Both the position numbers and the translations under genes were made by a program. The notes beneath the pieces were generated by a model, which saw only the letters and a program-made list of their open reading frames with translations, was not told the origin of the DNA and did not search any database. Below, piece after piece: positions 55,380 through 63,964 of a DNA stretch of 64,000 nt. The stretch covers positions 6,872 to 70,871 of the forward strand of contig DCFZ01000055.1 in assembly GCA_002314455.1 (NCBI GenBank), written 5' to 3'. The DNA comes from Lentisphaeria bacterium UBA1791 (GTDB taxonomy: Bacteria > Verrucomicrobiota > Lentisphaeria > Victivallales > Victivallaceae). Every line of letters begins with the position of its first letter. Positions within the stretch are counted from its first letter, which is position 1.

Positions 55380-57575
55380 TTACGCAAAGAGTTTTTTCCG
55401 CAGATAGCGGCACTGGATGATCTTTTCGCGCAGTTCGTTTTCGCCGTAGAAGTAGTGGTTCGCCGCCTCGAAGCCGATGCGCGAATCGCTTTTGACGACC
55501 TTGAGCAGTCGAAGCGCGAGCGATTCCTCCTCGTCGATCAAAGCCCGGGTCGCATCGAGCTTGCCGGCGTCGCGCAAACAGATGAAAGCAATCTGACAGT
55601 AGGTACTGCGCAGACAGCAGTAAGTGCCCTCGGCGCGGCTCCACAATTCCTCGAAATTGGCGCGGTATTGCGCATCGAGTTTCGTCCCGATCGCGCGCAA
55701 CTTTTCCAACGCGACGCCCCATTTTTCGGAAACGTCGCGGAAGGCGTTTTCCATCACGTCGGCGGGATAGTGACCGTTGCCCGACCAGAGGTCGAGGTCG
55801 TCGTAAGGAATGCCGCAGACCATGCCGGCGGCAAGACCGGTCTTTTTCTCATAAAGCAAGTTTGCCGGGCCGACGTTTTGCGGCGAGTAGTAAATCTGAT
55901 AAGCGTCGTGGAAGGGAATCCCGCGGAACGCTTCGCCGAAATCGCGCCAGACGGCGTAGACTTCCTTGCCGAAAGGCCCGAATTGGAGATCGGCAAGCTC
56001 GGTCGCGCGATGCTTGAGCAATTCCAGATTGCCGCCGGGGTAGCCGCCGAGCGTCCAGCTGAGCATGATGTTTTCGACGCCGATCTTGCGGAGATTGTCG
56101 AGGTGCTCCTCGACGAGCGTCGGCACGGGGATCGACGGGATCCCGCCCATTTCCCAACTGGTGTTGGCTTGGATCTTGGCGACGGTGACGTGGCCGGTTT
56201 CCTTCGCCATTTTCCACATACGCTGCGCCTGCGCGCCGGGGCCGACCTTGGAGATCGAGTAGTCGCGCACCTTGCCCAAAACGCCGCCGATGTGGCTCTC
56301 GACGCCGGTTTCGCTGACATTCATGATCTCGACGTTTTTTGGGAGCATTTCCAGCAGCTGGCGATCCCATTGGGGCTCCCACGACCAGGTGTAGGCGATG
56401 AGCCGCATGGCGGTGCCGGACTTTTGAATGCCGTCGTCGATCGCTTTCATCACGGCGGCGATGTTTTCCGCCTTGGAGTGCTGATGACAGGCGGGGCAGT
56501 CGGTCGCCATTTCAGAGGGCAGCGGCGGATCGTCGGGATCCACCGGAGCGAGGTCGCGGGCGAGACAATGGGTGACATTCTCGCTCTGGGTGATCGTGTA
56601 AATGCCGCCGAGTTCGGGGACGGCGCGGCAGAGTTTTTCGATGCCGTCGGAAAGGTTTTCGAGCATCCCGGGCGCCCACGGGCAGAAAGAACGGCTGCCG
56701 GTCGACGCGTGGACGGGACCGCGCCACTCTTCGTGCTCGAGTTTGATGCGAGCGGGAATGCCGCGCGGCTCGTTGAAGTAAAGGAAAAGCCCGATGCCGT
56801 ACTTGCGGCAACGCTGGGCGATCGCCTTGAGCTTCGCCAACCGCTCGTCGCAACGCGCCGAAAGCGGCATATCCTTGCCGAGATAGGGGATCAACTGATA
56901 GAGGATTCCGGGCATCCAGACGGCGTTGACGCCGCAACTGGCGTAATCGCGCAAAATGCTTTCAGGGAAAGGATCGGGCGCTTCCGGGAGCAACGCATCG
57001 CCGTAGACGGCGGCGTAGGAAAAGATCATCTTGAGATGGGTCGCATCGGGCTTGCCGGTAAAGGGCTTCTGCCCGAATTTCGCGATGAAGTCAAAGGGTG
57101 CTTCGCTCGTTTCGGGGAGCCGGGCATTGACTTCTTTCATCGTCTTGGCGATTTCGGCGACCGCGGCGTGCTCGGTGTCGGAAAGCTCGCGGTAGACGAC
57201 CTTGTCGCACTGCGGCTTGAAAAAACTTAATTTGACGAAAAGGAAATCGTCTTCGAGGAGCGTGAACTCCAATTTTTCCGGCGTCCAGTTGAGAAGTTTT
57301 AAAAGTTGCTCGTAATTGAGCAGTTGCCAGTTGTATCGGATCAGCGTCTGAAAACCGCGATCCATATATTTGTCGAGCGCGCGGTCGTCGCGGACGAGCC
57401 CCATTTCGGCAGCGGCGGCAAGGATGTTTGCTTCGCTTGTTTCGAGCACTTCGGCAAGGCGTTTGGGGGAAACGCGGTTCCAGTTGCGCCAGATGACGCC
57501 GAGGTGCGGAGCGGGAAAGTGCGCGTAATCGAGCGCCTTGGGGGCGCTGCCGATGGGAAGTTCCTGAATCGTCAT
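55380..57575 (-). CDS. large TIM-barrel protein, possible glycoside hydrolase
   Basis: A 731-residue cytoplasmic-looking protein (no signal). I do not recognise a named family. The middle looks like a TIM barrel: YASCGVNAVWMPGILYQLIPY, KYGIGLFLYFNEPRG, ELGGIYTITQSENVTHC, LIAYTWSWEPQW, and GVENIMLSWTLGGYPGG. A DCPACHQHSK segment may bind metal. The C-terminal ~130 residues are helical. Its place just before nagA, and the acidic residues after barrel strands, suggest a hexosaminidase-like glycosidase, but this is inference. It leads the six-gene operon. Confidence 0.6.
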   Translation of the reverse strand: MTIQELPIGSAPKALDYAHFPAPHLGVIWRNWNRVSPKRLAEVLETSEANILAAAAEMGLVRDDRALDKYMDRGFQTLIRYNWQLLNYEQLLKLLNWTPEKLEFTLLEDDFLFVKLSFFKPQCDKVVYRELSDTEHAAVAEIAKTMKEVNARLPETSEAPFDFIAKFGQKPFTGKPDATHLKMIFSYAAVYGDALLPEAPDPFPESILRDYASCGVNAVWMPGILYQLIPYLGKDMPLSARCDERLAKLKAIAQRCRKYGIGLFLYFNEPRGIPARIKLEHEEWRGPVHASTGSRSFCPWAPGMLENLSDGIEKLCRAVPELGGIYTITQSENVTHCLARDLAPVDPDDPPLPSEMATDCPACHQHSKAENIAAVMKAIDDGIQKSGTAMRLIAYTWSWEPQWDRQLLEMLPKNVEIMNVSETGVESHIGGVLGKVRDYSISKVGPGAQAQRMWKMAKETGHVTVAKIQANTSWEMGGIPSIPVPTLVEEHLDNLRKIGVENIMLSWTLGGYPGGNLELLKHRATELADLQFGPFGKEVYAVWRDFGEAFRGIPFHDAYQIYYSPQNVGPANLLYEKKTGLAAGMVCGIPYDDLDLWSGNGHYPADVMENAFRDVSEKWGVALEKLRAIGTKLDAQYRANFEELWSRAEGTYCCLRSTYCQIAFICLRDAGKLDATRALIDEEESLALRLLKVVKSDSRIGFEAANHYFYGENELREKIIQCRYLRKKLFA

Positions 57576-57610
57576 ATAAAATCTCCTTATCTTTAAGTGT
57601 ACTTATGGTA

Positions 57611-57638
57611 AATATAGCGTCAGATTGCCGATTTGCAA
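57611..57638 (-). promoter_or_regulatory. promoter of the nagA/ung operon (minus strand)
   Basis: On the minus strand TTGCAA (57638-57633), 16 bp, TATATT (57616-57611), followed by AAGGAG before the start. Confidence 0.72.
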
Positions 57639-57639
57639 G

Positions 57640-57846
57640 TTCAAAATGCAAAAATCATATGAGCGATTATATCAACGCCAAGAATGCAGATGAAACTACC
57701 CCCGTCCCCTGCGTCGCCTTTGTCTTCTTGAGTCTTGTGTCCCGTGCCGGCGGCGCGGTACGCTGCTTTGCGCCGATCAAGCACCTTGGTTGCTTAACCT
57801 TGGCAGGTTTTGCGACTGCCCTTTTTTTGGGGGGATCAACGCTTGA
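57640..57846 (+). other. gene-free stretch between two minus-strand operons
   Basis: No convincing gene. A plus-strand open frame crosses it (ATG 57658) but has no ribosome site and ends antisense inside epmA. It holds CCTTGG repeated 14 bp apart (near 57785) and two short potential stems. No clear terminator for epmA. Confidence 0.4.
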
Positions 57847-58734
57847 TTATGCCCGCACGTCGCCGATGTTGTCGGCGTTGCACAAGATCATGACGAGGCG
57901 GTCGATGCCGAGCGCACAGCCGGAAGATTCGGGCAATCCCTTGTCGAGCGCGGCAAAGAAAGCCTCGGGCTCGGGGTAGCGCGCCATATTCTGACTGGCG
58001 CGAAACGCGGCGGATTTTTGGAAGCGTTCCTTTTGCTCCGCGGCGTCGGTCAATTCGCCGAACGCGTTGGCGAGTTCGACGCCGCCGAGGTAAAGTTCCC
58101 AGCGTCGGGCGACGCGCGGATCAACTTCGGAAATTTTGGAAAGCGACGCGCGATTGGCGGGGTAGTCCATTAAAAAGGTGAGCCCTTCTTTGCCGAGTTC
58201 AGGTTCGACTTTGGTGACCATCCGTTCGTCAAATGTGCCGTCGGCGTCCGCCTGAAACGCAGAAACGCCGGCGTAGCGTTTGAAAGCGTCGTCAACGGTG
58301 ATGAAAGTCGCGCGACCGAGGTCGTAGCTTTTGCCCCAGAAATTCACTTTGGTCGTGCCAAAGAGTTTCTGCGCCGTTTCCATCACGAGCGATGCGGTAA
58401 AGTTGGCGAGGGTGAGGTAGTCCCATTTTGCGGCGTAGAATTCAAGCATCGTAAATTCCTCGCGATGCTTGCGCCCGAATTCGCCGAGCCGGAAACAACT
58501 GCCGATCTGAAAGATCTTTTGCATGCCGTCGGCAAGGAGGCATTTCATCTCAAGTTCAGGGCTGGTGCGCAAAAACTGCTCCCCGGAGGGCACAGCCTCG
58601 ATGTATTCTTCAGGGGCAGGGGCGGCGATGCGCACTTTGGTTTCGACCTCGAGGAAGCCCGCACTATAAAAAAAATCGCGCACTGCGCGCAAAAAAGCGG
58701 AGCGCAGTGCGAGATTTTGAAGCTTGTCAGCCAT
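57847..58734 (-). CDS. epmA: elongation factor P beta-lysine ligase (EpmA/GenX/PoxA)
   Basis: A 295-residue lysyl-tRNA-synthetase-like protein without the anticodon domain. Class II motifs: LRTSPELEMKCLLADGMQKIFQIGSCFR (motif 2 region, in two parts), EEFTMLEFY, and GCALGIDRLVMIL (motif 3). It attaches a beta-lysine to a conserved Lys of EF-P. It lies 6 bp after efp, which supports this role. EpmB (lysine 2,3-aminomutase) is not in the window. Confidence 0.93.
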   Translation of the reverse strand: MADKLQNLALRSAFLRAVRDFFYSAGFLEVETKVRIAAPAPEEYIEAVPSGEQFLRTSPELEMKCLLADGMQKIFQIGSCFRLGEFGRKHREEFTMLEFYAAKWDYLTLANFTASLVMETAQKLFGTTKVNFWGKSYDLGRATFITVDDAFKRYAGVSAFQADADGTFDERMVTKVEPELGKEGLTFLMDYPANRASLSKISEVDPRVARRWELYLGGVELANAFGELTDAAEQKERFQKSAAFRASQNMARYPEPEAFFAALDKGLPESSGCALGIDRLVMILCNADNIGDVRA

Positions 58735-58740
58735 TCAAAC

Positions 58741-59307
58741 TTACGCTTTGCTGACGCGTTCGGCGTAGGCGCCGGTACGGGTGTCGATCTTGATGATGTC
58801 GCCCTGATTGATGAAAAGCGGCACCTGAAGTTCGTAACCGTTGTCGATCTTGGCGGGCTTCATCACGTTGGTCGCGGTATCGCCGCGGACGCCCGGCTCG
58901 GTCTCGGTGATTTCCTTTTCGATGAAAGTCGGCAGCGCGATGTCGATCGGTTCGCCGTTGAAAAGGACGAAATTGCAGAGGCTTTCTTCGATCAGGAAGT
59001 AGGTTTTGTTGCCGAGGACGTCGGCGGCAACGCTCATTTCTTCAAAGGTGTTGGGATCGCTGAAAATGTAGCTGTTGCCGTCGAAGTAGGAGTAATACAT
59101 CTCGCGCTCTTCGATATCGGGCTCATCGATTTTGTCGGTGGGGCGATAGGTTTTTTCCATACCGATGCCGGTGATCATATTTTTCATGCGGCAGCGGTAG
59201 AGCGCGGTGCCTTTGCCGGGTTTGCAGAATTCAAACTCGGTGATGACCCACGGCGCTCCGTCGATCTGAATTTTCAGACCCTTCTTGAGATCGGATGCAC
59301 TGAACAT
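58741..59307 (-). CDS. efp: translation elongation factor P
   Basis: Rescues ribosomes stalled at polyproline, 188 residues, three OB-like domains. The modified loop is KPGKGTA with Lys32 as the likely beta-lysylation site, in accord with epmA next door. ERE-like EEREMYYSYFDG and the C-terminal VPLFINQGDIIKIDTRTGAYAERV are typical. A good AAGGAG site and a consensus promoter precede it. Confidence 0.97.
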   Translation of the reverse strand: MFSASDLKKGLKIQIDGAPWVITEFEFCKPGKGTALYRCRMKNMITGIGMEKTYRPTDKIDEPDIEEREMYYSYFDGNSYIFSDPNTFEEMSVAADVLGNKTYFLIEESLCNFVLFNGEPIDIALPTFIEKEITETEPGVRGDTATNVMKPAKIDNGYELQVPLFINQGDIIKIDTRTGAYAERVSKA

Positions 59308-59359
59308 AAGTTACTCCTTGCAAATGGGGTTTCAGTTTGCATACAAATGATATTCTATT

Positions 59360-59388
59360 AATATACACGCGAATCGCGTTTTTTGCAA
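59360..59388 (-). promoter_or_regulatory. promoter of efp-epmA (minus strand)
   Basis: On the minus strand TTGCAA (59388-59383), 17 bp, TATATT (59365-59360). Confidence 0.8.
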
Positions 59389-59422
59389 CTTGATTTTTGA
59401 AAAAATGATGCTAATTTAACTT

Positions 59423-59450
59423 TTGAACATGTTTTCAATGGATTGATACA
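59423..59450 (+). promoter_or_regulatory. weak promoter candidate for cas9
   Basis: TTGAAC (59423-59428), 16 bp, GATACA (59445-59450). It leaves a very short leader and matches consensus poorly compared with other promoters here; cas transcription may be low. Confidence 0.4.
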
Positions 59451-59465
59451 AGAAAGGTGTTTCTT

Positions 59466-62400
59466 ATGGAAAAGGTTTTTGCTTTTGATGTTGGGACCGC
59501 ATCGTTGGGTATTGCTGTGCGCAAAGATTTTGATATGATTCGTTATGAATCTTTGTTGTTACCCCAAGAGGCTGGTGGAATGGATGAGCTTCGAGAGGCT
59601 CGCAGGCAATATCGCACAAGATTAGCACACGCGGCAAGAGAGGCATATTGGAAAAGAATTTGCGAGGAAGCTGGAATAGAAGTCTTGCATTCCCGTATTC
59701 ATGGTGATGCATCCTTACATATTCCATCGTCACCGGGAGATCCTCGATTGGAACGAGAATTTGCAGCACCGGGGGATGAGACAATCTATACGTCTTGTTT
59801 GTTGAGAATTAAACTTCTGCAAGGTGCAAAACTTGAAGGATGGCAGGTCTTCAAGGCGGTTCGTTCCGCTTTGCAACGACGAGGATTTGATCGAAATGTG
59901 CCATGGAAAAATCGTGCGGCTTCAAAGACCAATGCCGATGATGATTCCAAGACCGCAAAGAATGCGATGGAATACGAAAAGATGCTGTTGGAAATTGTGA
60001 ATCAACAAAGGGAATATTTGTATCCGTGTTATTTTGATGCCTTTCAGATGGGGCTGTGGAATCCCCGTAACAACCAAATATTACTCCGCCCGTCAAAGAT
60101 ATCGAATCGTGCCCGCGGTTATACTCCCCCTCGCGAATTAGTGATCGCAGAGTTGAGTGCTTTGCTACAAAATGCTGCAAAGCTTTTCCCAAAGTTGGTT
60201 GGAAAAATAGATGAAGTTCTTTGGGGACCAGGAAAAGAACAGTATGCTTCCTTTTTTGCAGAAAAACGCAATGCGCTTCATCTAAAGGAAGGGAGTGCTG
60301 GCGATTGGGAATCGTTACTTGGACAAAAAATCCCTCGTTTTGATAATCGTCAACCGGGAAAATGTGCATTGATTCCTCGTTTCCACGTATGTCAAGCAAG
60401 CGATACTGCGATAATTGAATCAACTTTTTTGCTCAAAGTAAAAAATCTTCGTGTGCTTTCTCCAGAGGGGAAAGAGGTTTTCTTTTCGCCGGAAACGATA
60501 CGAGTTATTTTAGATACGGCAAGAATTAAGGCACGAGCAAAAAGGGAAGAATTGCGTTTAGCGCAAGCAGATAAAGAAGCAATTCAAGCGGCAGTCGCAT
60601 CTGCCTATAAAATCACAAAGACTGACTTGAAAAAAACACTTCGCAGTATGAAATATGATATTCTTCCTGGAAACGAAGAGGTCGAAGCACCTAAAATTTC
60701 CGGACGGGCAAGATTATCTCGCCCTGCTGCAAAAATTATGCGAGATCTCATTTTGAGCGGAGAATCGCCTCGGGCGTTTTATCAGAAATTGCTCCAATGT
60801 CCGCCTAAAGATATTCCTGGTGCCACGTTATCTGATGACCTGCAGTTTTTGCTGATGATGCCAGATAGTTGGGAGGGAATTCATATTCCGGATATGGCAG
60901 GCAAAAAAATTCAAGAGAGTGCTCAATCTCCAGATGATCTCGTGCGACAATTGATTGCTGAACAGAGGAGTCCAATCGTTCGGTTGCGATTGGAGATTTT
61001 TGATCGAGAGTTGAAACGACTTTTGGATGATCCAGCAATTGGTAAGCCTGATCGCATCGTGATGGAATTTGTACGAGGAGATTTTCTCGGAGAAGAAAAA
61101 AAGAGAAAGCTTGAAGCTGAGATAAAAAGACGCCATAAAGAAAATTTAGAAATTCGCACTACTGCTACGGAACAAGGTTATAGCAGCGGAACAGACCTTT
61201 TGAAACTTAAGTTGCTCAAAGAGCAAGCATACGTGTGCCCTTATACGGGAGATGTTCTTTCTTGCTTTGCTTTGGAGGATTTGGAAGTCGATCATATTGT
61301 TCCGCGCCATGGCGGTAAAAACGGTTCTGATGGATTTACAAATAAAGTCGTTACAAGCCGAACGACCAATCAGTTGAAAGGCGCCCGTACCCCATATGAA
61401 TTTTTGCATGGTTCAGGGAAATGGACGGCGTATTGCAATCGGGTGATGGCGATGAAAGTTTCCAAGCGAAAGCAACGTCTGTTGTTGTCTCCTGATGCAG
61501 AAAAACTCGATCAAAAATATTCGGATCTTTGCTCCACGGCATGGATTGCTCGCGTTTTTCGGGATATTGCCGCCGTTCGCTGTTGTTGGCCAGAAGGAGC
61601 TATAGGAAGCGAACGTCATATTGTTGTAATAAACGGCGCGATAACGGCTGCGTTGCGTCGTCGTTATCGAATTGATTCATTGCTTGCTCCTGAATGCAAA
61701 AGTGCCGATGAAATTGAAAAGAAAAATCGCGATGATAAGCGTCATCATGCACTTGATGCAATGGTTTTGACATTTACGACTTTTTGGATGCGTAATCCTG
61801 CTTTGCGAGATAAATTGGCACTGCCGGACAAAATAGATCGATATTATTTCCAGAAGTACATCGATGAGGTTAATCCTCGTAATATCATATTTCCCAGAGC
61901 TGGATTGGAAAAAACGATTTACGGAAAAAGAGAGATTGATGGTCAAAGCAAGATGACTAAAAGAGAAGACATTGTTTCTTTTGGTATTGATAACAAGGGG
62001 AAATTTGTTGAAAAATCGGTGCTCTCAAACTTTAGAGATGTATGCGATGAAAAGTTACGTTCGTATTTGCAAACATCCTTTGCAAATGCAAAAATAGACA
62101 GCACTGAAAAATGGATGTTTTGGTGTCAAAACTTAAAAAGCCCAGATACCGGGATGCCGATTAAAAAGGTGAGAATTGTAAAAGGAGGCATCGAGGAATA
62201 TAAAAATCTTTCCAAAGACGGAGATGTTTTTGGGGGACAATATCGCAAGGGTGATCAGCACAAAGGGTATTTTGTTTATCTTGACACAAAAAACAAGCCT
62301 CGTGTTGCACCAGTCTATGCTCATGCTTCTGTTTCCCTTGAGCGCGAAAAATTATGCAAACTTGGTTTTACTGTTGTTGATTTTTTTCAAAGTGGCTGCA

Positions 62401-62573
62401 GTGTGGAAATAAAAGTTCATGCGATCAGTGGAAAAAATCACGTTTCGCCCGGTGTTTATATGCTTACTTCAATCTGGACGCAGGGTACAATTGCGCTCTT
62501 TAAAAATGGAGAAAAGTATCTTGTCAGCCTTTCGTCGATTTCTGATATTGCGTCGAATCTAAAAAGATGTTAG
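59466..62573 (+). CDS. cas9: CRISPR-associated endonuclease Cas9, type II-C
   Basis: RNA-guided DNA nuclease of 1035 residues, the compact II-C size. RuvC-I: FAFDVGTASLGIAV with D8. An Arg-rich bridge helix follows directly (EARRQYRTRLAHAAREAYWK). A helical recognition lobe runs to ~520. RuvC-II: RIVMEFVRGDF with E534. HNH: LEVDHIVPR with D609/H610 and an Asn at 635 in TTNQLKGARTP. RuvC-III: RHHALDAM with H761 and D764. The C-terminal part has the GMPIKKVRIV start of the PAM-interacting region. All catalytic residues are present, so both strands should be cut. ATG 59466 follows AAAGG. Codon use is AT-richer than in flanking genes, suggesting transfer. cas1 starts 4 bp downstream. Confidence 0.97.
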   Translation: MEKVFAFDVGTASLGIAVRKDFDMIRYESLLLPQEAGGMDELREARRQYRTRLAHAAREAYWKRICEEAGIEVLHSRIHGDASLHIPSSPGDPRLEREFAAPGDETIYTSCLLRIKLLQGAKLEGWQVFKAVRSALQRRGFDRNVPWKNRAASKTNADDDSKTAKNAMEYEKMLLEIVNQQREYLYPCYFDAFQMGLWNPRNNQILLRPSKISNRARGYTPPRELVIAELSALLQNAAKLFPKLVGKIDEVLWGPGKEQYASFFAEKRNALHLKEGSAGDWESLLGQKIPRFDNRQPGKCALIPRFHVCQASDTAIIESTFLLKVKNLRVLSPEGKEVFFSPETIRVILDTARIKARAKREELRLAQADKEAIQAAVASAYKITKTDLKKTLRSMKYDILPGNEEVEAPKISGRARLSRPAAKIMRDLILSGESPRAFYQKLLQCPPKDIPGATLSDDLQFLLMMPDSWEGIHIPDMAGKKIQESAQSPDDLVRQLIAEQRSPIVRLRLEIFDRELKRLLDDPAIGKPDRIVMEFVRGDFLGEEKKRKLEAEIKRRHKENLEIRTTATEQGYSSGTDLLKLKLLKEQAYVCPYTGDVLSCFALEDLEVDHIVPRHGGKNGSDGFTNKVVTSRTTNQLKGARTPYEFLHGSGKWTAYCNRVMAMKVSKRKQRLLLSPDAEKLDQKYSDLCSTAWIARVFRDIAAVRCCWPEGAIGSERHIVVINGAITAALRRRYRIDSLLAPECKSADEIEKKNRDDKRHHALDAMVLTFTTFWMRNPALRDKLALPDKIDRYYFQKYIDEVNPRNIIFPRAGLEKTIYGKREIDGQSKMTKREDIVSFGIDNKGKFVEKSVLSNFRDVCDEKLRSYLQTSFANAKIDSTEKWMFWCQNLKSPDTGMPIKKVRIVKGGIEEYKNLSKDGDVFGGQYRKGDQHKGYFVYLDTKNKPRVAPVYAHASVSLEREKLCKLGFTVVDFFQSGCSVEIKVHAISGKNHVSPGVYMLTSIWTQGTIALFKNGEKYLVSLSSISDIASNLKRC

Positions 62574-62577
62574 AAGT

Positions 62578-63513
62578 ATGAGTTATCAACTGCTGCATAT
62601 TCTTTCGCATGGATGCATTTTGCGTAAAGAGCGAGGACAGTTGGTTATGCGTACGCCACAGGGGGATGAAAAGCGTCGCGCCTTGGAAGATTTGCGTGCG
62701 ATTATTATTGCAGCGCGCGGGCTCTCGTTTAGTAGCGATCTCCTTGAAGCGTTATGCTCAAACGGAACTGTTGTTTTGCTCTGCAATGAAAGATATTGCC
62801 CTTGTGGCATTGTTGCTCCATTGACTCACGTTGTTCAAACTGAGTCGGTAGTGCAACAATGTAAGATTGGATCAATTCTTCACTCGCGATTATGGAATCG
62901 TATTGTTGCAGACAAAATAGAAAATCAAGCTAACATTCTACGTCTATTTGAAATTTCATCAGGATTTCCCCGCCCAATAGGAAAAAGGAATTACGAAGAA
63001 GCGACTGCCGCGCGTTATTATTGGCGTAAGTTTTTTGAGAGTTTGGGGGTGCCCTCGGAAATCAGAGATCAAGAAAGAAATACCCCGATTAATAACATGT
63101 TGAACTATGGCTATGCTGTTCTTTCAGCATTGATTCATCGCTCTATTGTAGGTCATGGATTATTGCCTGAAATCGGTTTCCATCACGCACTTCGTTTTGC
63201 CGGATATCCTCTTGTCTATGATTTGATGGAACCTTTTCGTCCTATGGTAGATTATTTGCTGTTGCTTTTCTTAAGGGGAAGGGCAGGTTTTGAAGATGAA
63301 AAACTATTTGAAGCATGGTGTCGCAATGTCGCAACGGGGTTGTTGCAGATAGTGCTTAAAACGCCACAGCAACCGATGAAACTTTTGTATGCCATTGATC
63401 AGTATATTGCGATGATTGCCGATTGCTTAAAAACCAACAAAATTACACCTTATTGGAGTCCGGTTCTTGAAAAACAGTCGATTCAAAATGGGATGGATCA
63501 TAACAATGTTTGA
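62578..63513 (+). CDS. cas1: CRISPR-associated integrase Cas1 (type II)
   Basis: Spacer integrase of 311 residues. Metal-site residues are E141 in NYEEATAARYYW, H203 in GFHHALRF and E218 in YDLMEPFRP, followed by VD. The N-terminal beta domain (GCILRKERGQLVMR) is normal. It partners with Cas2, whose gene overlaps its 3' end by 26 bp. There is no csn2 or cas4, which fits subtype II-C. Confidence 0.96.
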   Translation: MSYQLLHILSHGCILRKERGQLVMRTPQGDEKRRALEDLRAIIIAARGLSFSSDLLEALCSNGTVVLLCNERYCPCGIVAPLTHVVQTESVVQQCKIGSILHSRLWNRIVADKIENQANILRLFEISSGFPRPIGKRNYEEATAARYYWRKFFESLGVPSEIRDQERNTPINNMLNYGYAVLSALIHRSIVGHGLLPEIGFHHALRFAGYPLVYDLMEPFRPMVDYLLLLFLRGRAGFEDEKLFEAWCRNVATGLLQIVLKTPQQPMKLLYAIDQYIAMIADCLKTNKITPYWSPVLEKQSIQNGMDHNNV

Positions 63514-63808
63514 TCTGCCGGTTATGACGACCGCAGAACGCAAAGAGGCGACAAAATTTCGCAAAAATCTGTTGGATGATGGTTATACTATGATTAATTT
63601 TTCCGTCTATGTACGTCCATGTGTGGACTGGCAACGTATGCGGAAGCACACAGAGCGCTTGCAATGTTTTACTCCCGTCGGGGGGAATGTTCGAACTTTT
63701 TTTATAACGGATCGCCAGTGGATGGACGCAGTTTGTGTTGTTGGGGCTGATTATCCAGAGGCTCACAAGTTGCCTCCTGAAATGCCGGAACAACTTGAAT
63801 TTTGGTAA
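63488..63808 (+). CDS. cas2: CRISPR-associated protein Cas2
   Basis: A 106-residue ferredoxin-fold partner of Cas1. IITMFDLPVMT holds the conserved Asp9, and NFSVYVRPC and the closing VGADYP are typical of type II Cas2. I prefer ATG 63488; a TTG at 63467 is also in frame but adds residues the family lacks. Its stop codon lies in the U-tract of the opposing tracrRNA terminator. Confidence 0.93.
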   Translation: MGWIITMFDLPVMTTAERKEATKFRKNLLDDGYTMINFSVYVRPCVDWQRMRKHTERLQCFTPVGGNVRTFFITDRQWMDAVCVVGADYPEAHKLPPEMPEQLEFW

Positions 63809-63861
63809 AAACGAAAACGGATATACAGGCGAAACAATAAAGTTTCGGTGCTGTATATCCG
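63807..63861 (-). terminator. tracrRNA hairpin and terminator
   Basis: Perfect 11-bp outer stem plus 6-bp inner stem, with T-rich tract TTTTCGTTTTT downstream on the minus strand. On the plus strand no T-run follows, so it is not a good terminator for cas2. Confidence 0.85.
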
Positions 63862-63886
63862 CATTCATCAGTTAAGATTTGAGTGT
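63808..63886 (-). ncRNA. tracrRNA (predicted), ~79 nt
   Basis: Read on the minus strand. The predicted start at ~63886 coincides with an 11-nt anti-repeat (63886-63876) perfectly complementary to the repeat at the window end. After two mismatches, three more bases (63873-63871) pair with the repeat's first GTT, giving the usual bulged duplex. A short linker is followed by one long hairpin: outer 11-bp stem 63861-63851/63828-63818, inner 6-bp stem 63847-63842/63836-63831 region. A U-rich tract (63817-63807) ends it. It is much shorter than typical II-C tracrRNAs and has a single main hairpin. Confidence 0.82.
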
Positions 63887-63891
63887 AACTT

Positions 63892-63920
63892 AATATAGCA
63901 CAGAGATGTTGATTTTGCAA
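63892..63920 (-). promoter_or_regulatory. promoter of tracrRNA (minus strand)
   Basis: On the minus strand TTGCAA (63920-63915), 17 bp, TATATT (63897-63892). It puts +1 at about 63886, exactly at the first anti-repeat base. Confidence 0.82.
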
Positions 63921-63964
63921 ATTATTACAAAACATCTTGTTGCGCAACGGTTTGCAAAACCATC

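Noticed and set aside
57658..57979. Plus-strand ORF with a hydrophobic segment
   Set aside because: No ribosome site, and the last 40 codons are antisense to epmA; not enough to call a gene.
63467..63487. TTG start for cas2
   Set aside because: Adds seven residues before the beta strand that normally opens Cas2; ATG 63488 is better placed.
63818..63861. Hairpin as the cas2 terminator
   Set aside because: On the plus strand no T-run follows the stem; the T-tract is on the minus-strand side, so it belongs to tracrRNA.
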